Origin: Paraburkholderia sp. IMGN_8 | GTDB taxonomy: Bacteria > Pseudomonadota > Gammaproteobacteria > Burkholderiales > Burkholderiaceae | Length of the DNA: 64,000 bases | Assembly (NCBI RefSeq): GCF_038050405.1 | Contig: NZ_CP150901.1 | Location: 1,364,001-1,428,000 of the forward strand | Direction of reading: 5' to 3' | Shown here: in pieces, positions 45,818-55,314 of the stretch | Layout of the letters: each line of letters opens with the position of its first letter | Position numbering within the stretch: the first letter of the stretch is position 1 | Translations under genes and position numbers: made by a program | Notes under the pieces: model-generated | Told to the model about the DNA's origin: nothing | The model's database searches: none | What the model saw: only the letters and a program-made list of their open reading frames with translations

Positions 45818-46882
45818 ATGCACTCTAGTTCTCTTACCGCTACCTCCGATCTACGTTTAACCGAACTTGCACACGGAGGTGGCTGTGGTTGCAAGATAGC
45901 ACCAGAACTGCTTCGACAATTACTGAGTCGATCAGAGGTCTTCTGTGAGTTTCCGGATCTACTGGTAGGTACGGAGACGTCCGATGACGCAGCTGTTTAC
46001 AAGATCAATGACACTCAGGCGATTGTCGCGACGACTGATTTCTTCATGCCCATAGTCGACGATCCGTTTGAGTTCGGGCGCATCGCAGCGACGAATGCGC
46101 TATCGGATGTCTATGCAATGGGCGGTCGGCCACTGTTGGCGCTGGCCATCACTGGTATGCCGATCAATAAGCTCGCTCCACACACGATAGCTTCAATTCT
46201 TGAAGGCGGGGGGTCTGTATGCGCGAGCGCTGGCATTCCCGTCGCGGGCGGGCACTCGATCGACTCAGTGGAGCCGATCTACGGACTAGCTGCAATTGGA
46301 CTGGTGAATCCGAATCGGATTGCGAGAAACAGTCGTGCTCGTGCCGGTGATGTTCTAGTGCTTGGAAAACCTCTCGGAGTGGGTGTCCTATCTGCCGCTT
46401 TGAAAAAAAGATGTCTAAGTGATCAAGGTTACAAGTCAATGCTCGACGTAACGACACAGTTAAATCGAACGGGTACTGTTCTGGGTTCAGTGGATGGCGT
46501 GCATGCGATGACGGATGTTACGGGGTTCGGTGTTCTAGGTCATCTGCTAGAAATATGTCGAGGTGCCCGGTTAGAAGCACGGCTAACGTACTCCGATTTA
46601 CGATGGATGCCAGGTGTTATCGAGCTGGTCGAGGGGGGCATGGTGACGGGTGCGTCTGGTCGTAACTGGAAATCTTACGGGGCGGATGTAACGCTCGCTG
46701 ATGATTTACCCAGCTTCGCTCGAGATCTTCTCACGGACCCTCAAACGTCTGGCGGCTTGCTCGTAGCGTGTGACCCGAGTGTGGTCGGCCACGTTGTCTC
46801 GCTATTCCATGGCGATGGCTTCGCTGATGCGGCTGTGATTGGAGAGCTCGTTGATGGTGAAGCGAGGGTTAAGGTGAATTAA
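45818..46882 (+). CDS. selD: Selenide, water dikinase (selenophosphate synthase)
   Basis: 354-residue cytosolic enzyme making selenophosphate from selenide and ATP, the donor for selenocysteine and 2-selenouridine. The active-site HGGGCGCKIAP is present with the catalytic Cys (residue 23) and Lys 26, where E. coli has C17 and K20. TSDDAAVYKINDTQAIVATTDFFMPIVDDPFEFGRIAA, NALSDVYAMGGRPL, DVTGFGVLGHLLE and LTDPQTSGGLLVA complete the PurM-like fold. Start ATG 45818 with a weak upstream site; the frame extends further but non-homologously. No selA, selB, selU or selenoprotein gene is in the window, apart from the short NAD-dependent FDH/NuoF-type fragment at 36.4 kb. Confidence 0.93.
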   Translation: MHSSSLTATSDLRLTELAHGGGCGCKIAPELLRQLLSRSEVFCEFPDLLVGTETSDDAAVYKINDTQAIVATTDFFMPIVDDPFEFGRIAATNALSDVYAMGGRPLLALAITGMPINKLAPHTIASILEGGGSVCASAGIPVAGGHSIDSVEPIYGLAAIGLVNPNRIARNSRARAGDVLVLGKPLGVGVLSAALKKRCLSDQGYKSMLDVTTQLNRTGTVLGSVDGVHAMTDVTGFGVLGHLLEICRGARLEARLTYSDLRWMPGVIELVEGGMVTGASGRNWKSYGADVTLADDLPSFARDLLTDPQTSGGLLVACDPSVVGHVVSLFHGDGFADAAVIGELVDGEARVKVN

Positions 46883-46939
46883 GGTGGGCTGGGGCGAAAA
46901 CACCTCCAGTGAAGATGCACGTCGGATTGAGCAAACTCT

Positions 46940-47305
46940 ATCGGTGCAAGTGAACGCTGTAATCAAATACACAGTCAGCGCGGTGGTGACACTGAAGCCG
47001 AGCACCACCCACACCAACACGCGCACGCGGCCATAGCGGTCGGCCAGCGCGCCACCAAACATCCCGCCGATGGCTGAAGCGACGAGACTCACCGTGGAGA
47101 TCGTGCCGCCAATGCCGATCGAGAGGTGCAGCGACGTGAGAATTGCTCCTAGCGCGAGCGCAAACATCGTGTGGCCGAAACCGTCGAGCCCCCACCCTAG
47201 CGCGGAAGCTGCCACCACGCGCCGGTAACCCGTCCTGTCTGTAGGTTTGACGCCATCGACCGCGTTGGTAGATGTCAAATCATCAAGCGAAAGAGAGCGC
47301 TTCAT
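46940..47305 (-). pseudogene. MFS transporter, N-terminal fragment
   Basis: About 120 recognisable residues: a cytoplasmic start, helix 1 (VVAASALGWGLDGFGHTMFALALG), helix 2 (GTISTVSLVASAIGGMFGGA), the motif LADRYGRVRVL, and helix 3 to LTVYLITAF. Homology then ends, and the frame runs antisense into selD. Eight or more helices are missing. It lies downstream of the third nitrilase on the same strand, so a nitrilase-transporter operon was probably cut by recombination next to selD. Start ATG 47305. Confidence 0.7.
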
Positions 47306-47499
47306 GCCAATGCACCTGTGACGGAATAGATTGAATCCATTTTGATATGGTCCGGGAAGAATTCTGATTTCTGTACGACTACGTCTTTTAGCAACGGACA
47401 CGAGCAAACGGAATAGGCACGACAGAGCCACGCGTATTTGCAGCGTTGAAACGCGTTATGTGGTTCAAAAGGGCTCCGCTGCATCCGTATTGCGGATAA

Positions 47500-48459
47500 T
47501 CAGTCCGTTGCGAGATCCGTGCTCGTAAATTGCCGAAGCGACGTCCTCGGCGTTTTGTCCAGCATGAGTTTCAACACGTCGGGCCGGGAGAAATGTCCGG
47601 CGCCGTCCACCAACCGCTTCATGTCGATGATCATCTGGAAATCGAGGTCAACTATCAGGATCTGTTCACTTTCCGCGGTGGCTTTGCAAATGTATTTGCC
47701 GTTCGGCGCAACCACTGATGACGCACCCCCGCCCAGCCGTAAATCGGCTCCGCCGAATTCGCCCAACGCGTCGAGCATACCTTGATTCAGCACCGCCGTT
47801 GGCGAGACAACGAAGCACTGACCTTCGATGGCGTACTGGCGCGCTGCGGCGTCCATTGCCTCGATCGACCAATGAGCGCCGCGGGGCCAGGCCCCCACAT
47901 GGATTTCTTGTCCTTGTGCTTGCAGCGAGTAGCGGAATAATGGATTGGTATTCTCAAAGCAAATCAATCCGCCGACGCGCCGTCCGCCCAGTTCGAACAC
48001 GGCAAGATCGCTGCCGTCGCCTTGTCCATAGAGCATCTTTTCTTGCAGCGTAGGAAGCAGCTTGCGTCTAACGCCTACGATGGCCCCGGAAGCGTCGATA
48101 AAAGCCTGCGAGTTATATAGCGTTCCGCCCACTACCTCGTTCATTCCCAGCACCACGGAGCAGGCATTGTCCAGGCATCGCTCCTGAATCGGAGCCAGGT
48201 CTCCCGCGCGAACGTCGACGGCTTGCGCGATCAGCTTTCGGCCAAGTTCGATAACTGGACGAGACGATTCCCGCAGGCCCCTCATGTCATACGCCTGCAC
48301 GAACATCGACCAATACGGATACCCCGACACGAATGCTTCTGGGAACACCGCAAGCTGAGCGCCTTGCTTCGCTGCATCATCAATCGCGTTGCATGTCTTT
48401 TCGATTGTTGCCGCTCGCTCGAAGGGCACGGGCGCGGCCTGAACCACTGCTACTTTCAT
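47500..48459 (-). CDS. Nitrilase-superfamily hydrolase, third member
   Basis: 319 residues with triad E41 (VFPEAFVSGYPYW), K133 (RRKLLPTLQEKMLYGQGDG) and C167 (GLICFENTNPLFRYSLQAQG). It is full length for nitrilase. It differs from copies A and B (for example CFENTNP instead of CWENYMP, and no GLDFGARVGSRT), closer to cyanide/aliphatic nitrilase-like proteins. The start is ATG 48459 preceded by AGGAA at 6-7 bases; an extended frame upstream is not conserved. An MFS fragment follows on the same strand. Substrate unknown. Confidence 0.9.
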   Translation of the reverse strand: MKVAVVQAAPVPFERAATIEKTCNAIDDAAKQGAQLAVFPEAFVSGYPYWSMFVQAYDMRGLRESSRPVIELGRKLIAQAVDVRAGDLAPIQERCLDNACSVVLGMNEVVGGTLYNSQAFIDASGAIVGVRRKLLPTLQEKMLYGQGDGSDLAVFELGGRRVGGLICFENTNPLFRYSLQAQGQEIHVGAWPRGAHWSIEAMDAAARQYAIEGQCFVVSPTAVLNQGMLDALGEFGGADLRLGGGASSVVAPNGKYICKATAESEQILIVDLDFQMIIDMKRLVDGAGHFSRPDVLKLMLDKTPRTSLRQFTSTDLATD

Positions 48460-49574
48460 ACAGATTCCTGAATTATTGAAAAGAATCGACAGCGTTGGGT
48501 GGCCCTTTCGGAACACAGTCGGCTTGCTCTCTTACCCTGGCATACCCATTCTCATGCGTTTTCCCGTGCTCGCGGTCCAACGTTCGAGTACGGCGTCACC
48601 CTACTGGCGATCCGGCGGTCAGCTTCGTTCGCGCGTCAATCCCGGGCAGAGTGAGCACCGGGTTCATCATAGGTCGGCCCAGACATGCGCCGAACCGCCG
48701 CCATAAATACCCCTATCGACGGCATTTGTGGCTGATTCCAAAGATCAAGGACTGCTGGAAGGGCTATCCGTAAAGACCCCAAAGTGGTTACCGAGAGAAG
48801 GCAGCACATCCGCAAAGCTTTTCGCGAAGCTGCGTCGCCAATACAAGCACAAGCGTGCGAATAACGGGACAAACAACACAATTGGGTCACCCACTAGTTC
48901 TTACCCTTCTGCGTCGAGCTGACATTCAGATGCGACCACATAACGAGAAGCTAGACCCTCCGCACGGATGACCTGCCGAGCGGCCCGAAGGAGTGAATGA
49001 CCGCTTCCATGAGGACTTGTTTGTCAAGCCGTTTTTGATTGCGGGAAGGGCTTGGACTTCATGGGGGCCCCTGAATGTTGTTGAGCGCGTGAAGCCTTTG
49101 CACGACATGGCCGATCGATCCTGGTCCGAGGTCGGGGTGTGACGAGCGTTCGAGCCAGTGCTCAAACGAACTCCTATCCGTGCAGGGCGCGGACACCCTC
49201 CACCTCATGCAGCATGCGCGCAGCGGGCGCTGGAACACCCCAGCTGTTTGCACGGTCACGGGGTTGCCGTGACCCGCGATCATTGCGGGCGCGCAGACCT
49301 TCGATCATGGTGATGTGTCGCGTGTCAAGCCGTTGCGTGAGTACGGGTGCTGCCGGAATTTCAGGCAGCCGCCGGCTTGAGCAAGGCCCCGGCCGGGATC
49401 TCCCGGTGCTCGAGGCAGCGCCACGGCGCGATGCCGAGGTGCCGCGCCAACGCCGCGATGCCCACGCACCGCATGCGTTTGCCGCTGCTGGCAAAGCGCC
49501 GGTTAAGCCACTGGGTCAGGAGACTGTCGGGCTGCAGATGCAGCCAGCGCCAGGCCAGTTCCAGTTCGACCAAA
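48460..49574. other. Intergenic, no clear gene
   Basis: About 1.1 kb between the third nitrilase and the IS4-type remnant. A 64-codon lysine-rich frame at 48728-48922 is the only protein-like one and is unassigned. The high-GC part after 49140 probably belongs to the IS4 element's lost N-terminal region but shows no consistent frame. Confidence 0.4.
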
Positions 49575-49960
49575 ACGATACGGACGACCGGGCAAGCGCC
49601 GAATTCAGCGAGGCGAATCTGGGCGATACACGTCTGGTGCAGCGTCTTGTTGCCTTGGCGCGCCGGCTTGCGTGCAGTCCGCAAGGTTCCTTTCCACAAT
49701 CGCTCAAGCCAGCCGAACTGAAGGCCGCGTACCGATTCTTCGACAACGCGCAGGTTGATTCGAACGGGATACTCGCGCCGCATATTGCTCAGACGCTCGA
49801 TCGCATGAGCCAGGCACAGGTTGTGCGGGCGGTGCAGGACACGACCGAATTCAACCTGTCGCATCTGTCTGCCACCGAGGGGCTGGGCTACGGCACGGGC
49901 AACAATCCGCACGGCCTCTTGATGCACAGTTTGCTTGACATTTTGCCGAGCCCCTAGGCA
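49575..49960 (+). pseudogene. IS4-family (Tn5-like) transposase fragment
   Basis: Reads ASAEFSEANLGDTRLVQRLVALARRL, PELKAAYRFFDNAQVDSNGILAPHIAQTL (written with one break) and VVRAVQDTTEFNLSHL to NNPHGLLMHSLLDILPSP and a stop. This is the N-terminal quarter of a Tn5/IS50-type transposase. The catalytic DDE region is absent and downstream DNA is in other frames. It abuts the sugar-acid cluster. The element is dead. Confidence 0.7.
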
Positions 49961-50106
49961 CGTTTATGGGGTAAGCGGGCCGGCCCAGAGGGGGAGGGCT
50001 AGCAAAGCCTGGCCGGGTTCGCATATCCTCTTGTTTGTGTCGCCAAAGACGATCAGATGTCAGCCTGCAGATGATTTCCGCCTGTACCCGCGGCCGGAAC
50101 CGTCGG

Positions 50107-51437
50107 CTATCGCGCGGGAGCTGATCGAACGGGTTCTCGAGTCACGGTCTTCTCGGTTCTGATCCTGCTTGCCGCGATAACGCCGGCGGCCACGCATATC
50201 GCAATGAAGTACCACCCGTACGTATAGTCCTTCTTGCCAAGCGCATCGACTGTCACCAATGCGGCGAAAATTTTTGCCGAGAAGGCGGCGACGAAGTAGC
50301 CGGCTCCATTGACGAATCCCATCGCCTTCCCGTAGACCTCAGGTGAAAAAATTTCCGCGGGCAGGGCAAGGAACGGGCCCCACGCCATGTTTCCGAAGAA
50401 GCCCATCCCGCACAACGCGACGGCCAGCAGGATCTGATTCGCATGCTGCAACGATCCCAGCAGGAAAACAAACGGCGCGAGTCCGATGAAGCAGACGAGG
50501 ATCATGATCTTCCGGTTGCCGCGGAATACCTTGTCCGACATCCAGGATGAAAGCAGGCTGCCGACCGCCCCCGAAACGAAATAAAGTCCGCTCCACCAAC
50601 CCATCGTCTGCAGCTTGAAGCCGAATGCGTCCGAGAGATAGAGTGGGATCCAGGTCAAGGCGCCGTATAGCGTGATCTGCATCACGATGTCGACAAAGAC
50701 CACCGCGACGTAAGTCGGATTCTTGAACAGATCGAGGAAGCGGACCGATCCCCCTTGAGAATCGTCTGCTGTGCGTTCGCGTACTGACCTTTCTTGATCG
50801 TGCCTGCGGCGATTTCGTCGCGATAAGCGTATTCAAGATCGTCTTCCGTCGCTTTCGGATACTGCTCCGGACGATCGAAGACGAGCAGGGCAATCATCAC
50901 AAGCGGGATTACGCCCATTGCGCCCGTCACGAAGAACACGACGCGCCAGTTATTCGCATGCGCCGCGAACTGTGTCGCGAGCACGCTTGCCCAGGCGGGT
51001 GTCAGGATCCAGGCCCACGCGAGGATGGTTTGCGCACGCGCGCGTCCTTCCTTGTTGAACCAGCGCATCAGGATGCGGGCGGAAGGCACATATTCGGTGC
51101 CGACCAGAATCCCAAACAGCGCCATCCGCCAGAGATATTCATCCCGTGTCTGGATCAATCCCATGTACATGGTCATGACCGACCATGCAATGACCGAGAA
51201 GATCAGCACTTTCTTCGCGCCGAAGCGGTCCGTCATCAGACCGGAAACGTATTGCGACGGCCCATAAAACAGCAACATCAGAAATGCGCCGGTGCCGATA
51301 TCGGTGGTCGTCAGCCCGAGGTCATGGGCGATTGCCGGATTCAGCACGCTGCTTTTCACCCGGTCCAGATACTGGATGCTGTACGCGATGAACAGCACGA
51401 TCGCGATGACCCAGCGGTACGCCATTCGGTTTTTCAT
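50107..51437 (-). pseudogene. MFS transporter, ACS family (sugar-acid type), frameshifted
   Basis: The N-terminal half reads from ATG 51437 (MAYRWVIAIVLFIAYSIQYLDR, GLMTDRFGAKKVLIFSVIAWS, EYVPSARILMRWFNKEGRARAQ) through six helices. After QTILKG the frame slips at a run of five G at 50753-50757 where six would keep it. The C-terminal half continues in the other frame (FVDIVMQITLYGALTWIPLYL ... FGNMAWGPFLALPAEIF). Together they make a ~440-residue 12-helix carrier of the DgoT/glucarate type. It lies at the head of the minus strand, divergent from the FAD oxidoreductase. It may be a real lesion, phase variation at the G tract, or an error. Confidence 0.75.
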
Positions 51438-51559
51438 AAGCCGTCTCCTCTTTAAGTGCTTGAAAGTAAGCGATATGTGTGTGGTATATTAGCAATATGT
51501 TGACAGGATAGTCGTCGTATATATAAAGTGTCAACAACAGAAAACAGTCAGGAGGAGAT

Positions 51560-52903
51560 GTGGATCAGAGCCAGGTGACGGCCGTTGATGGACGTCCGGT
51601 GGAAACGCTTTCTGCTGATGTATTTATAACGGGGGGCGGCGCGGCGGGCCTTGCTGCAGCGGTGACCGCTGCGCGACAGGGGTGTCGTGTCGTGCTCGCG
51701 GAGCGCTACGGATTTTGCGGCGGCGGCGCGGTAGCGGGTCTTTCCGGCACCGTGTGTGGTCTTTACGAGGCGACCGAAAACGGCAGCGGTCCTGCACAGG
51801 TCGTGCATGGTTTCGTCGATGAGTTCATCCGGAAAATGCGTGAGCGCAACGGCCTTGGCGATCCGGTCAAGTACGGGAAGACGTGGACGCTGGTTCACGA
51901 TCCGCTCGTATGGCGCGAGGTCGGCGATGCCTTCCTGCGTGAAGCAGGCGTGACAGTGATCTATCACGCCACGGTCACCGAGGTGCTCATGGAAGGTGAG
52001 GCGTTTCGGGGCGCACAGCTGTACACGAAGCAGGGCAAGGCTCGCGTGTTGGCACCCGTTACCATCGACGCGAGCGGTGACGCCGATCTCGTCTCGATGG
52101 CCGGATGGCAGACAACCATGGGTGATAACGGCCACGTGCAGAACCCGACCATGATCTTCAGGCTCGGTGGCGTCGATGTAGAACGTTTTCTGGCCACCTA
52201 CGGGGCGGACACGATCATGCCGCCGGAAGTCTCCGCAAAGATTGCGGAGGCGAACGGAAAGGGGTATCAGCTACCGCGCGGCAAGATCTGGTTGTTTCCC
52301 ACCACACGCCCCGATGAACTGCTCTGCAACTGCACGCGCGTGACAGGTTTGGACGGGCGTGAGCTGAATCCGGTCATTCATCGCGACTTCACGGAAGCCG
52401 AGTTCGAAGGCCGTGCACAGGTTCGCGAGTACGCACGCTTCTTCAAAGATTTCCTTGCTGGTTGTGAGCGCAGTTGGGTCATCGATACCGGTGTTCAGGT
52501 CGGTGTGCGGCAAACGCGGCAGGTTGCCGGCGCCAAGACTTTGCGCAACGCTGATATCCTCGCCGGCGCCAAGTTTGCCGACGGAATCGCGCGTTCGCCC
52601 TGGCCGATCGAATTGCATAGCGGCAGCCGGCCACGCGTCGAATGGCTCCTCAACGATTACTATGAAGTGCCCTTCGGATGTTTTGTGCCGGCGGCAGGTG
52701 AAAACCTGCTCGTTGCCGGGCGCTGTCTGTCGGCGGAGCACGAGGCTGTCGCATCAGCACGGGTGACTGCCCAATGTTTTTCATATGGTCACGCAATCGG
52801 CCACGCCGCGACGCTGGCATCGAAGGAACGCATGAGTGTCCGGAAAATCGCGGGCGAAGACGTCCGTCTTTTGCTGAATCGCGACGGCGCACAACTTAAC
52901 TGA
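51560..52903 (+). CDS. FAD-dependent oxidoreductase (FAD_oxidored type)
   Basis: 447 residues with a start in the glycine-rich FAD site: VFITGGGAAGLAAAVTAARQG at ~23-43, then RYGFCGGGAVAGLSGTVCG. A second nucleotide contact (TIDASGDADLVSMAG) is at ~171-185, and the closing FVPAAGENLLVAGRCLSAEHEAV and AIGHAATLA are typical of the FAD-dependent 12 family. The GTG start at 51560 has a near-ideal ribosome-binding site (AGGAGGAGAT). It is co-directional with the IlvD-type gene 12 bp downstream. Substrate not visible; oxidation of a sugar or hydroxy acid is suggested by context. Confidence 0.85.
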   Translation: MDQSQVTAVDGRPVETLSADVFITGGGAAGLAAAVTAARQGCRVVLAERYGFCGGGAVAGLSGTVCGLYEATENGSGPAQVVHGFVDEFIRKMRERNGLGDPVKYGKTWTLVHDPLVWREVGDAFLREAGVTVIYHATVTEVLMEGEAFRGAQLYTKQGKARVLAPVTIDASGDADLVSMAGWQTTMGDNGHVQNPTMIFRLGGVDVERFLATYGADTIMPPEVSAKIAEANGKGYQLPRGKIWLFPTTRPDELLCNCTRVTGLDGRELNPVIHRDFTEAEFEGRAQVREYARFFKDFLAGCERSWVIDTGVQVGVRQTRQVAGAKTLRNADILAGAKFADGIARSPWPIELHSGSRPRVEWLLNDYYEVPFGCFVPAAGENLLVAGRCLSAEHEAVASARVTAQCFSYGHAIGHAATLASKERMSVRKIAGEDVRLLLNRDGAQLN

Positions 52904-52914
52904 AGGGATGAAAG

Positions 52915-54591
52915 ATGGAACAGCGAAAGCTTCGCAGCAGCTTTACACCGGGCACCACCCGTTGGGCCGTTCGACGCGCGCAATGGCTTGCGATGGGACT
53001 GTCCGAAGAGGATTTCGAAAAACCGAAGATTGCCATCGTCAACTCTTCCAGCAAGCTGTCGGTCTGCTATCAGCATCTGGATGGCGTGTCCCAGGTTGTT
53101 CAGGATGCGGTGCGCGCCGCAGGTGGCGTACCGCTGGAAATTCGGACGGTTGCGCCATCTGATTTCGTCACGAGTGCCGGCAAGCAGGGCCGCTATCTGA
53201 TGCCGACGCGCGACCTGCTCGTCAACGATGTCGAAGTGCAGGTGGAAGGGGCTGAACTGGACGGCATGGTGCTGCTCGCTTCGTGCGACAAGACGACGCC
53301 TGCTCAACTGATGGCTGCGGGGCGCCTGAACGTCCCGAGCATTATCGTCGCTTGCGGATTTCAGCTCGGGTCGCAGTGCGGAGACCATCACGTCGATATT
53401 GAGGAAGTGTACAAATCGGTGGGGGCGTACAAGGCGAAAAAAATCACGCTCCAGAACCTAACGGACATGACGTGCCATGCGATCAAGGGTCCGGGCGTGT
53501 GTGCAGGGCTGGCGACAGCCAACTCGATGCACTGCGTTGCTGAAGCGCTGGGTATGGCACTGCCCGGGAACGCACCGATTCGCGCTGGAAGCGATGAACT
53601 CAACGGCTATGCCGAACGCGCGGGGCGGGCGATCATGGATCTGGTCGAGAAGGATATCCGGCCGCGCCAGATCATGACCGCAGCCGCATTTCGCAACGCA
53701 GTGCGAACCGCTGTCGCGATCGGGGCCTCGGTCAATGTTCTGCGACACCTCCTTGCAACCGCGATCGAATCTGAATGCGATGTGGACATCATCAGGGAAT
53801 TCGAGGAAGCCGCCTCGCTCGTTGGGCAGATCACAAAAGTGCGTCCGAACGGCCCCGATCGAATCGAGGATTTCGCCGCTGCTGGGGGGTGTGCTGGCGC
53901 GATGAAACAGTTGCAAGGCGTCCTCGATACATCAGTGATGACGGTCAGTGGTTTGACGCTTGGCGAGAACCTTGCGGCGCGGCCTGCGCCGGACGAAAGC
54001 GTCATCGCGCCAATGTCCCAACCGTTCCGGGCAGAACCAGGGCTCGTCATCATTCGGGGAAATCTCGCACCGGACGGTGCGGTCGTGAAGCTTTCCGCGG
54101 TTCCGGCAAGCGTCCGGCGATTTGTTGGTCCGGCGGCGGTCTTTGAAGATGAGAACGACGCGATCAACGCTATCGAGCAGAGTAAAATCGCGGCTGGCTC
54201 AGTCGTGGTGTTGCGCATGCTGGGCCCGAAGGGCGGGCCAGGCACGGTGTTCGCGGCGAGTTTCATGGCAGCGCTTGTTGGCGCAGGGCTTGGCGAGACC
54301 GTCGCGGTGGTGACAGACGGCGAACTGTCTGGCCTTAATAGCGGCATCACGATTGGTCAGGTGATGCCGGAGGCGGCCGAAGGCGGACCGCTCGCCGCCG
54401 TTCGTGACGGCGACACCATCGCAATCGATCTGAACAGAAAATCAATTGCGCTGGAGTTGACGCCTCAGGAGCTGACCGAGCGGCTTGCCGCCTTGCCACC
54501 GTTGCCGCCGACACGGGAAAAGGGGTGGCTCGCAATGTATCGCCAGCTCGTGCAACCGCTCTCGAAAGGCGCGGTGCTCGGCGAGCGATAA
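52915..54591 (+). CDS. IlvD/Edd-family dehydratase
   Basis: 558-residue Fe-S dehydratase of the dihydroxy-acid/6-phosphogluconate/sugar-acid group. Visible: IAIVNSSSKLSVCYQHLD, LLASCDKTTPAQLMAA with a cluster Cys, GPGVCAGLATANSMHCVAEALGMALPG with another, and the C-terminal SGLNSGITIGQVMPEAAEGG with the base-residue Ser/Thr region. The [2Fe-2S] or [4Fe-4S] type cannot be told. It would remove water from an aldonic acid to give a 2-keto-3-deoxy acid. ATG 52915 is 12 bp after the FAD oxidoreductase, and a GntR regulator follows. Biosynthetic ilvD is less likely in this sugar-acid context. Confidence 0.88.
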   Translation: MEQRKLRSSFTPGTTRWAVRRAQWLAMGLSEEDFEKPKIAIVNSSSKLSVCYQHLDGVSQVVQDAVRAAGGVPLEIRTVAPSDFVTSAGKQGRYLMPTRDLLVNDVEVQVEGAELDGMVLLASCDKTTPAQLMAAGRLNVPSIIVACGFQLGSQCGDHHVDIEEVYKSVGAYKAKKITLQNLTDMTCHAIKGPGVCAGLATANSMHCVAEALGMALPGNAPIRAGSDELNGYAERAGRAIMDLVEKDIRPRQIMTAAAFRNAVRTAVAIGASVNVLRHLLATAIESECDVDIIREFEEAASLVGQITKVRPNGPDRIEDFAAAGGCAGAMKQLQGVLDTSVMTVSGLTLGENLAARPAPDESVIAPMSQPFRAEPGLVIIRGNLAPDGAVVKLSAVPASVRRFVGPAAVFEDENDAINAIEQSKIAAGSVVVLRMLGPKGGPGTVFAASFMAALVGAGLGETVAVVTDGELSGLNSGITIGQVMPEAAEGGPLAAVRDGDTIAIDLNRKSIALELTPQELTERLAALPPLPPTREKGWLAMYRQLVQPLSKGAVLGER

Positions 54592-54629
54592 TTCAACAAT
54601 GCAGTTGGCAAATCGAGAGATACGTAATC

Positions 54630-55307
54630 ATGAATGGGCCTGTTCCGCTTCCTTCCACGGTTGATTCTGACGACCAGAGTCTGGCCGAGCAGGCCTACGC
54701 ACAGATCGAGGAACGAATTGCCACGATGGAGTTGAAGCCCGGCCAGATCGTGTCGGAAAATGGACTGTCGAAGCTGCTGGGCCTGGGCCGTACCCCTGTG
54801 CGTGAGGCCCTGCAGCAGCTTTCGCGGGAAGGGCTGGTTGTCATCCTGCCGAAGCTCGGCATCGTGGTCTCGGAGATTGACGTTCGCAAGCAGTTACGTC
54901 TGCTGGAGGTCCGTAGGGAGGTCGAGCGGCTGCTGGTCGGTGCGGCGGCGAAGAACGCGGACTCCGCGCAGCGCGCCCACTTTGCACATCTTGCGGACCT
55001 GATGCCTGTCGCAGGGCGCAGTAACAACGGCAATGAATTCCTTTCGCTCGACCGCACGTTCAACAGGCTTCTGGTCGAAAGTGCGAAGAACGAATATGCG
55101 ACCTCGGCGATGAAGTTGATGCAGGGCCTGTCGCGACGCTTCTGGTACGCGCACTCTGAGCGCTTCGCCAATCTGCAGGAAACGGCGCAACTCCATGCGG
55201 ACATCGCGAGCGCCATTGCTGCAGGCAATCGAGATGGCGCAAGGGACGCGCTCGATCGGCTTATCGACAACGTCGAAGCGTTTACTCGGGCCACTCTCGA
55301 ATCCTGA
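54630..55307 (+). CDS. GntR-family regulator, FadR/FCD type
   Basis: 225 residues. The winged HTH (SENGLSKLLGLGRTPVREALQQL at ~40-62) is followed by an all-helical FCD ligand domain with metal-ligand-like His and Arg around residues 100-200 (DRTFNRLLVESAKNEY, FWYAHSERF, LHADIASAIAAGN). It lies 38 bp after the dehydratase, same strand, so it probably controls this cluster in response to a sugar acid. Start ATG 54630 with GAGAGA upstream. Its 3' end abuts a converging broken oxidoreductase. Confidence 0.85.
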   Translation: MNGPVPLPSTVDSDDQSLAEQAYAQIEERIATMELKPGQIVSENGLSKLLGLGRTPVREALQQLSREGLVVILPKLGIVVSEIDVRKQLRLLEVRREVERLLVGAAAKNADSAQRAHFAHLADLMPVAGRSNNGNEFLSLDRTFNRLLVESAKNEYATSAMKLMQGLSRRFWYAHSERFANLQETAQLHADIASAIAAGNRDGARDALDRLIDNVEAFTRATLES

Positions 55308-55314
55308 ACGGGCT

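Noticed and set aside
26801..48459. Nit1C-type nitrilase cluster
   Set aside because: That cluster has radical SAM, acetyltransferase and AIR-synthase-like genes in a row; none are here (selD is a true SelD with HGGGCGCK).
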